This document shows positions 6,867 to 10,974 of a stretch of 10,974 bases of DNA, one piece after another; position 1 is the stretch's first letter, and the number at the start of each line of letters is the position of its first letter. The notes under the pieces were generated by a model. It was not told the origin of the DNA and ran no database searches. It was given only the letters and a program-made list of their open reading frames with translations. The position numbers were made by a program, and so were the translations under genes. The DNA comes from an uncultured Erythrobacter sp. (lineage in GTDB: Bacteria > Pseudomonadota > Alphaproteobacteria > Sphingomonadales > Sphingomonadaceae), in assembly GCA_947258465.1 (NCBI GenBank), contig CAMYIQ010000316.1, forward strand, positions 1-10,974, read 5' to 3'.

Positions 6867-7238
6867 ATGATGCGGAAACTGGGAATTTCGATGGCGATCA
6901 TGGCGCTGGGCGGCCTTGCCGCGTGCGAGCAGGGTGGCCAGGATGCCGACCCGAACGGCGCGGAGCCACAAGTAGAGCAGGTGACGGGTTCGCAAACTGC
7001 GGTGGCGGAACGCAAGATCAGCTTCTGCGATGGCGAAGGCAATCGCTATGCGAGTGAAGAGGAAGCGGAAGCCGCCGGTCTCGAGCCTGCGGAATATGGG
7101 GCGACCTATTGCCCCGAATATCTCGAACCGGCGATGCACCCGACCTGGGATATCGATGGTGACGGGATCAACGATTGCGAAGCGGACGGTATCTGCGACG
7201 ATTCGGTCGATTACACGCAGCCCAGACCCCAGGAATAA
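6867..7238 (+). CDS. Small cysteine-containing lipoprotein
   Basis: A 123-residue predicted lipoprotein. MMRK is followed by a short hydrophobic stretch and the lipobox LAAC, with Cys20 as the lipidated residue; an acidic, Gln-rich linker follows. The folded part, ISFCDGEGNRY onward, has the spacing C-x3-G-x2-Y-x-S then an Ala/Glu helix and ATYCPEY, which resembles a Kazal-like domain lacking its other cysteines. The C-terminus has DIDGDGINDCEADGICDD, an acidic loop like those of calcium-binding thrombospondin type 3 or EF-hand-like repeats. Two adjacent ATGs (6867, 6870) are possible; AAGGAAGG ends six bases before the first, and the open frame further upstream lacks a signal. The gene is divergent from ahpC and convergent with aroC. 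The envelope location is well supported; the function is not known. Confidence 0.85.
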   Translation: MMRKLGISMAIMALGGLAACEQGGQDADPNGAEPQVEQVTGSQTAVAERKISFCDGEGNRYASEEEAEAAGLEPAEYGATYCPEYLEPAMHPTWDIDGDGINDCEADGICDDSVDYTQPRPQE

Positions 7239-7284
7239 CGCGCGAGGAAAAGTCCGGGCCAGACGCGGGTCAGACGTCCGGCAG

Positions 7285-8367
7285 TCAGCCGCACTGCGCG
7301 CGGTGGAGCAGCTTGTGGTCCGCAAGCACCAGCGCCATCATCGCTTCCACCACCGGCGTGCCGCGGATTCCCACGCACGGGTCGTGGCGGCCTTTGGTGC
7401 GGACCTCGGCGGCATTGCCTTCGCGATCTACACTGGCGACCGGGGTCAGGATCGAGCTGGTCGGCTTGAACGCCACCCTGCAGGTGACCGGCTGGCCGGT
7501 CGAGATACCGCCCGCGATCCCGCCAGCGTGATTGGCCTCGAAGCGCGGGCCGTCAGTACCCCCATCGTTTAAAGAGGGCCGCATCGGGTCGGCGTTCTGT
7601 TCGCCGGTCAGCCGCGCGGCCTCGAAACCGTCGCCGATCTCGACCCCTTTGACTGCATTGATGCTCATCATGCCCGCCGCCAGATCGCTATCGAGCTTGG
7701 CATAGACGGGTGCGCCCCAGCCCGCCGGCACACCCTCGGCCAGGCATTCTACCACTGCGCCGAGCGACGAGCCGGCCTTTCGCGCCTCGTCGACCAGCTT
7801 TTCCCAGCGTTTTGCGGCCTTTGCGTCGGGGCACCAGAAGGGATTGCGCGCGATTTCCTCGCGGTCGAAATTCGCGGGATCGATCCGGTCACCGCCGATT
7901 TCCGCGACATAGGCGACGATGCTTACCTCGGGGATGACCAGCCTCGCCACCGCGCCCGCCGCCACGCGCATGGCGGTTTCACGCGCGCTGCTGCGCCCGC
8001 CGCCGCGATAGTCGCGGAAGCCGTATTTCGCGTCATAGGCATAGTCGGCATGGCCCGGTCGATAGGATTTGGCGATTTCCGAATAGTCCTTCGATCGCTG
8101 ATCGGTGTTCTCGATCAGCAGGCTGATCGGCGTGCCCGTGGTCTTGCCTTCGAACACGCCCGACAGGATGCGGACCGCATCCGGTTCCTGGCGCTGGGTG
8201 GTGAACTTGTTCTGTCCGGGCTTTCGTGCATCGAGAAAGGGCTGGATGTCGCTTTCGGACAATGCGATCCCCGGCGGGCACCCGTCGACCACCGCGCCGA
8301 TCGCGGGGCCGTGGCTTTCGCCCCAGGTGGTAAAGCGCAGCGCGCGTCCGAATGTGTTCCAGCTCAT
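7285..8367 (-). CDS. aroC: Chorismate synthase
   Basis: A 360-residue chorismate synthase, the last step of the shikimate pathway, converting 5-enolpyruvylshikimate-3-phosphate to chorismate with reduced FMN as cofactor. All family signatures are present: WGESHGPAIGAVVDGCPPG at residues 15-33, RPGHAD at 103-108, GGGRSSARET at 122-131 and GRHDP near 326-330. Length equals that of typical bacterial AroC. The ATG at 8367 is chosen because MSWNTFGRALRFTTWGESHG is the family N-terminus; the frame opens 12 codons earlier without resemblance. The ribosome site is weak (AGG close to the ATG). Its stop lies 46 bases from that of the convergent lipoprotein gene, with no clear terminator between. It is divergent from the ruvA operon. 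Confidence 0.98.
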   Translation of the reverse strand: MSWNTFGRALRFTTWGESHGPAIGAVVDGCPPGIALSESDIQPFLDARKPGQNKFTTQRQEPDAVRILSGVFEGKTTGTPISLLIENTDQRSKDYSEIAKSYRPGHADYAYDAKYGFRDYRGGGRSSARETAMRVAAGAVARLVIPEVSIVAYVAEIGGDRIDPANFDREEIARNPFWCPDAKAAKRWEKLVDEARKAGSSLGAVVECLAEGVPAGWGAPVYAKLDSDLAAGMMSINAVKGVEIGDGFEAARLTGEQNADPMRPSLNDGGTDGPRFEANHAGGIAGGISTGQPVTCRVAFKPTSSILTPVASVDREGNAAEVRTKGRHDPCVGIRGTPVVEAMMALVLADHKLLHRAQCG

Positions 8368-8539
8368 ACGCCTGTCTTGTCCCAAGCAGTCAGGCCTGTC
8401 CACTTTGCCTTTTTTGGGGCGGGGTGAAGCCGAGATTTTCCTACATGGTCGAAAATTTGCGATAGGAATGGGGAGTGAGAAAGGGGGGGCGGGGTGCCCG
8501 CCATGTGTAACCCTGGACCCCGAGTTATATTATGCCGCG

Positions 8540-8568
8540 AAATCATGGATTTGTGCCATGAATCTATG
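8540..8568. repeat. Overlapping dyads upstream of ruvA
   Basis: Three mutually exclusive inverted repeats share these bases: AAATC-ATG-GATTT (8540-8552), TCATGG-N7-CCATGA (8543-8561), and an eight-pair stem with one G-U between 8544-8551 and 8561-8568. They could be an operator or alternative RNA folds in the ruvA leader. The dyads are read directly; the role is unknown. Confidence 0.45.
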
Positions 8569-8596
8569 GGGTGACAGGGTGTCGCCTTTGTCACCC
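8569..8596. repeat. Hairpin in the ruvA leader or promoter
   Basis: GGGTGACA (8569-8576) and TGTCACCC (8589-8596) form a perfect eight-base stem with a 12-base loop, which can be lengthened by G-U pairs. The same left arm can instead pair with TGTCGCC at 8580-8586 across a three-base loop, so two alternative hairpins exist. No U run follows on the plus strand, so it is not a simple terminator. It lies 80 bases upstream of the ruvA ATG. Confidence 0.5.
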
Positions 8597-8675
8597 GGAC
8601 CCGCCGGGGGCAGGTGCTGGCGATAATTCGGCCGCCGGACTGGTCAAGTCGTTCAATGTCGGGCAGGAACAAACC

Positions 8676-9284
8676 ATGATTGCAAAGCTCAAGGGACTGC
8701 TCGACGAAACCGGCGCGGACTGGGCGGTGATCGATGTGTCGGGCGTCGGCTATCTCGTCCACTGCTCGACCAAGACGCTTGCTGCGCTGGGCGAGGTGGG
8801 CGAAGCCTGCACCGTCTATACCGATCTGCAGGTGTCCGAAAACGACATGCGCCTGCTCGGCTTTGCCGAAGCGGCGGAGCGGGACTGGTTCCGCCTGCTG
8901 ACGCAGGTTCAAGGCGTGGGCAGCAAGGTGGCGCTGGCGATCCTCTCGGCGCTCTCCACGGGCGAGGTGCAGCAGGCCTGCGCCCAGGGCGATGCCGCAA
9001 TGGTGGCGCGCGCGCAGGGCGTCGGTCCGAAACTGGCGGGGCGGATCGTCAACGAGCTGCAGGATAAGGCCGGCGCGCTTCCGGGCGGCGGGATGGTCGG
9101 CGCTGCGGGTGTCGCCGTGACCACCGCAGGCAGTGCCAGCGCCGATGCGGTGAGCGCGCTCGAAAATCTCGGCTTCAAACCCGCCGTGGCCGCGCGCGCA
9201 GTGGCTGCGGCACAGGGCGAACTGGGCGAGGATGCGGGCGAGGGCGACCTCATCCGGGTCGCATTGAAGAGGGCAGCGGGATGA
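8676..9284 (+). CDS. ruvA: Holliday junction branch-migration protein RuvA
   Basis: A 202-residue RuvA, the tetrameric DNA-binding subunit that recognises four-way junctions and loads the RuvB motor. The N-terminal OB-fold begins MIAKLKGLLDE and includes SGVGYLVHCS. Two helix-hairpin-helix motifs follow, QGVGSKVALAIL (79-90) and QGVGPKLAGRIVNEL (114-128). The C-terminal RuvB-binding domain is DAVSALENLGFKPAVAA, near 157-173. The ATG at 8676 gives the family N-terminus and has AGGA upstream; the open frame starts 35 codons earlier without resemblance. Its TGA overlaps the ATG of the next gene (ATGA), so the operon is translationally coupled. ruvB follows only after two unrelated genes, and ruvC is not adjacent. 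Confidence 0.97.
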   Translation: MIAKLKGLLDETGADWAVIDVSGVGYLVHCSTKTLAALGEVGEACTVYTDLQVSENDMRLLGFAEAAERDWFRLLTQVQGVGSKVALAILSALSTGEVQQACAQGDAAMVARAQGVGPKLAGRIVNELQDKAGALPGGGMVGAAGVAVTTAGSASADAVSALENLGFKPAVAARAVAAAQGELGEDAGEGDLIRVALKRAAG

Positions 9285-9838
9285 GAGTGGCAATTTTGCG
9301 ATATGCGATGACGGCGGCCTTGGCGGCACTGGTAGCTTCCGCGGCGAGCGCGCAGGATATGAGCGCCTTCGAGACGGGGCCGGTGTTCAAGGACTTCGGG
9401 CCTCACGCGCCGGTCGAGGGCGTGGGAAAGCTGTCGGCGGGCACGGCGTTCAAGCACAGTTTCGACGTCAGCGAGGCTGCGAGCGAGGGTAAGGCCAACC
9501 GCCATATCGAAAGCGCCGCGCGCTTCATCAACATGCTCGACGCCGCCGGAGTCGATCCTGAGGATATTCAGGTCGCGGTCGTGGTCCATGGCGGTGCTTC
9601 GCTCGATTTGCTCAAGGAATCGGCGTGGGAGGCGCAGGGCAAGTCCGGCGTAAACGCCAGCCACGCCCTGGTGCGCGACCTTCTCGACCAGGGTGTGCGC
9701 GTGATCCTGTGCGGCCAGAGCGCCGTCGCGCATGGTATCGCGCAGGCGGACCTCATCCCCGGCGTCGAAATGGCGCTCTCCGCCATGACCGCGCACGCCC
9801 TGCTGCAACAGCGTGGCTATACGGTGAACCCGTTTTGA
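9281..9838 (+). CDS. Exported DsrE-family protein
   Basis: A 185-residue protein of the DsrE/DsrF-like fold with an N-terminal signal peptide: Arg2 and Arg7, an Ala/Leu-rich core, and a likely signal peptidase I site after Ala24 (ASA-QD). The mature part has AVVVHGGASLDLL (99-111) and VILCGQSAVAHG (141-152), where Cys144 is the only cysteine, then GVEMALSAMTAHALLQQRGY near the C-terminus. In cytoplasmic TusD/DsrE proteins a cysteine here carries persulfide; whether the exported version does so is unknown. It begins inside the ruvA stop (ATGA) and ends by overlapping the GFA-family gene. Fold and export are well supported; the periplasmic role and any link to RuvAB are not. Confidence 0.88.
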   Translation: MRVAILRYAMTAALAALVASAASAQDMSAFETGPVFKDFGPHAPVEGVGKLSAGTAFKHSFDVSEAASEGKANRHIESAARFINMLDAAGVDPEDIQVAVVVHGGASLDLLKESAWEAQGKSGVNASHALVRDLLDQGVRVILCGQSAVAHGIAQADLIPGVEMALSAMTAHALLQQRGYTVNPF

Positions 9839-10230
9839 GCGATCGGACAGCGAGCTGCCAATGCGGGCAATTGAGCGCCCGGGTATCGGGCGAACCCGTA
9901 GCCGTTTCGGTGTGCCATTGCCTCGCGTGCCAGAAGCGAAGCGGTGCACCCTTCGCGGCCCATGCCCGCTTTTCGGTAGGTGACGTGACGGTGAACGGGG
10001 ACGCGCAAAGCTGGACGCGGACTGGCGATGAAGGGAATGAAATCACTCATGGTTTCTGTCCGCGATGCGGCTCCACGCTTTCTTTTGTCGTCGCCGCGCA
10101 GCCGGATGTCATCGCCATTCCTGTCGGCGCGTTTGGAGACCCCGCTTTCCCGCCACCAGAGTATTCGGTTTATGAGGATCGGATGCATTCCTGGGTCGGG
10201 CTGAATGGCGATATCCAGCATTATGACTGA
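9835..10230 (+). CDS. GFA/CENP-V-like zinc-binding protein
   Basis: A 131-residue protein with the cysteine pattern of the GFA (glutathione-dependent formaldehyde-activating enzyme/CENP-V) family: Cys8-x-Cys10-Gly, Cys27-His-Cys29-x2-Cys32-Gln-Lys-Arg-Ser-Gly, and Phe74-Cys75-x2-Cys78-Gly-Ser, all expected zinc ligands. Most members are uncharacterised, so formaldehyde or glutathione activity should not be assumed. The likely start is TTG at 9835, overlapping the previous stop as TTGA and giving (M)SDRTASCQCGQL. The only ATG in frame is more than 200 bases upstream inside the DsrE gene, and the first downstream GTG would lose the CxCG motif. The final eight bases overlap ruvB, so it is coupled on both sides. 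No signal peptide is seen, so it is presumably cytoplasmic. Confidence 0.88.
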   Translation: MSDRTASCQCGQLSARVSGEPVAVSVCHCLACQKRSGAPFAAHARFSVGDVTVNGDAQSWTRTGDEGNEITHGFCPRCGSTLSFVVAAQPDVIAIPVGAFGDPAFPPPEYSVYEDRMHSWVGLNGDIQHYD

Positions 10231-10974
10231 TCCCGTCCCCCTCCATTCGCCAGGGCGGCAGCCGGAAGACCCGGATGCGGCGCTGCGGCCCAAGAGCCTT
10301 GCCGAGTTCGTCGGGCAGAAGGCGGCGCGCGAGAATTTGCGCGTGTTCGTCGAGGCTGCAAAGGGGCGCGGCGAGGCGATGGACCATGTGCTGTTCTTCG
10401 GCCCGCCCGGCCTCGGCAAGACCACGCTGGCGCAGATCGTCTCGAAGGAACTGGGCGTCGGCTTCCGCGCCACCAGCGGCCCGGTCATTGCCAAGGCGGG
10501 CGATTTGGCCGCGCTGCTCACCAATCTCGAGCCCAACGACGTGCTCTTCATCGACGAGATTCACCGCCTCAATCCGGTGGTCGAGGAGATTCTCTATCCG
10601 GCGATGGAGGACCGCGCGCTCGATATTATCATCGGCGAAGGGCCGTCGGCGCGCAGCGTGCGGATCGACCTGCCGCCCTTCACGCTGGTCGGCGCGACCA
10701 CGCGGCAGGGCTTGCTGACCACGCCCTTGCGCGATCGCTTCGGCATTCCGGTGCGGCTGACTTTCTACACCGAGGACGAACTGCTCAAGGTCGTCACCCG
10801 AGGGGCGGGGCTGCTCGGTATGGGTATCGACGAGGGCGGTGCGCGCGAGATCGCCCGCCGTTCGCGCGGGACCCCGCGTGTCGCGGGGCGGCTGATGCGC
10901 CGCGTGCGCGATTTCGCCAGCGTGCTGGGCGAACCGGTGGTCACCGCAAAGGTCGCCGACGAGGCCCTGACCAG
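10223..10974 (+). CDS. ruvB: Holliday junction ATPase RuvB (5' part, cut by window end)
   Basis: The first 250 codons of RuvB, the hexameric AAA+ motor that drives branch migration with RuvA. Walker A is GPPGLGKTT with Lys66, Walker B is VLFIDEIHRL with Asp111-Glu112, sensor 1 lies in VGATTRQGLL, the Arg-finger region in PLRDRFG, and the sensor 2 segment is RGTPRVAGRLMRR, leading into the winged-helix domain. The frame is open to the last base. The ATG at 10223 lies eight bases inside the end of the GFA-family gene, and MTDPVPLHSPG... leads into the family start LRPKSLAEFVGQ. No separate promoter is evident, so expression probably depends on the ruvA promoter and on translation through the two genes between. 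Confidence 0.97.
   Translation, partial: MTDPVPLHSPGRQPEDPDAALRPKSLAEFVGQKAARENLRVFVEAAKGRGEAMDHVLFFGPPGLGKTTLAQIVSKELGVGFRATSGPVIAKAGDLAALLTNLEPNDVLFIDEIHRLNPVVEEILYPAMEDRALDIIIGEGPSARSVRIDLPPFTLVGATTRQGLLTTPLRDRFGIPVRLTFYTEDELLKVVTRGAGLLGMGIDEGGAREIARRSRGTPRVAGRLMRRVRDFASVLGEPVVTAKVADEALT

Larger units (their letters stand above)
8368..8675. promoter_or_regulatory. Divergent aroC-ruvA intergenic region
   Basis: This 308-base gap holds no convincing gene and must contain the promoters for aroC (left) and the ruvA operon (right), though no clear -35/-10 pair could be fixed. It contains a G-run tract (8470-8494) with a GGCGGG-GTG-CCCGCC hairpin (8488-8502), GATAG at 8461-8465, and a dense group of overlapping inverted repeats at 8540-8596. 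An alphaproteobacterial LexA box (GTTC-N7-GTTC) was looked for in the part nearest ruvA and not seen, so SOS control of ruvA from here is not supported. No ruvC is present upstream. Confidence 0.6.

Noticed and set aside
7239..7284. Terminator between the convergent lipoprotein and aroC genes
   Set aside because: Only short, interrupted complementarity is present (CCGGGCC with CCGG) and there is no U run on either side.
6672..7325. Minus-strand open frame of 217 codons over the lipoprotein gene
   Set aside because: It overlaps the lipoprotein, which has a lipobox and a good ribosome site, and also the end of aroC; its product is unrecognisable and Arg-rich.
8651..8670. GTTC-N12-GAAC just before ruvA as a LexA (SOS) box
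   Set aside because: The alphaproteobacterial LexA site is a direct repeat, GTTC-N7-GTTC; this is an inverted repeat with the wrong spacing, and four-base arms are expected by chance.
9817..10551. Minus-strand open frame of 244 codons opposite the GFA-family gene and ruvB
   Set aside because: Both plus-strand genes carry complete family motifs, while the antisense product has none.

Overview
The window is GC-rich chromosomal DNA from an alphaproteobacterium, most likely a sphingomonad of the Erythrobacter type. This rests on the GC-biased codon use, the residue patterns of KatG, AhpC/AhpF and the catalase, and the compact overlapping operon at the right end; it is inference without a database search. 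I see no mobile element, CRISPR array, tRNA or rRNA.

Left part (1-6570): the last 39 codons of an unidentified plus-strand gene end four bases from a convergent block of four minus-strand genes. In transcription order these are ahpC (2-Cys peroxiredoxin), ahpF (its NADH/FAD reductase), katG (catalase-peroxidase) and a monofunctional haem catalase (katA-like). Together they cover low and high hydrogen peroxide and organic hydroperoxides. All four have intact catalytic residues. They are separated by 161-192 base gaps, and hairpins resembling terminators follow ahpC, ahpF and katG, so they look like separately tuned units rather than one tight operon. The ahpC-ahpF gap is the oddest, with three inverted repeats in a row and a G-run tract on the template strand. 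No oxyR or other peroxide regulator gene is in the window.

Middle (6571-8367): a gap with short repeats separates ahpC from a divergent small lipoprotein gene. The lipoprotein has a two-cysteine segment resembling a reduced Kazal domain and an acidic calcium-loop-like motif. It converges on aroC (chorismate synthase, shikimate pathway).

Right part (8368-10974): a gap of about 300 bases full of overlapping dyads separates aroC from a divergent operon, ruvA - dsrE-like - GFA-family - ruvB. Every junction overlaps (4, 4 and 8 bases), so the genes are probably translationally coupled. RuvA and RuvB form the Holliday-junction branch-migration motor. The two genes between them encode an exported DsrE-like protein and a zinc-binding GFA/CENP-V-like protein and have no obvious recombination role. 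The GFA gene appears to start at TTG. ruvB runs off the right edge.

Nothing here is clearly a new system. The items most worth checking are the ruvA-dsrE-gfa-ruvB arrangement, the structured ahpC-ahpF spacer, the small Kazal-like lipoprotein and the dyad-rich aroC-ruvA gap.
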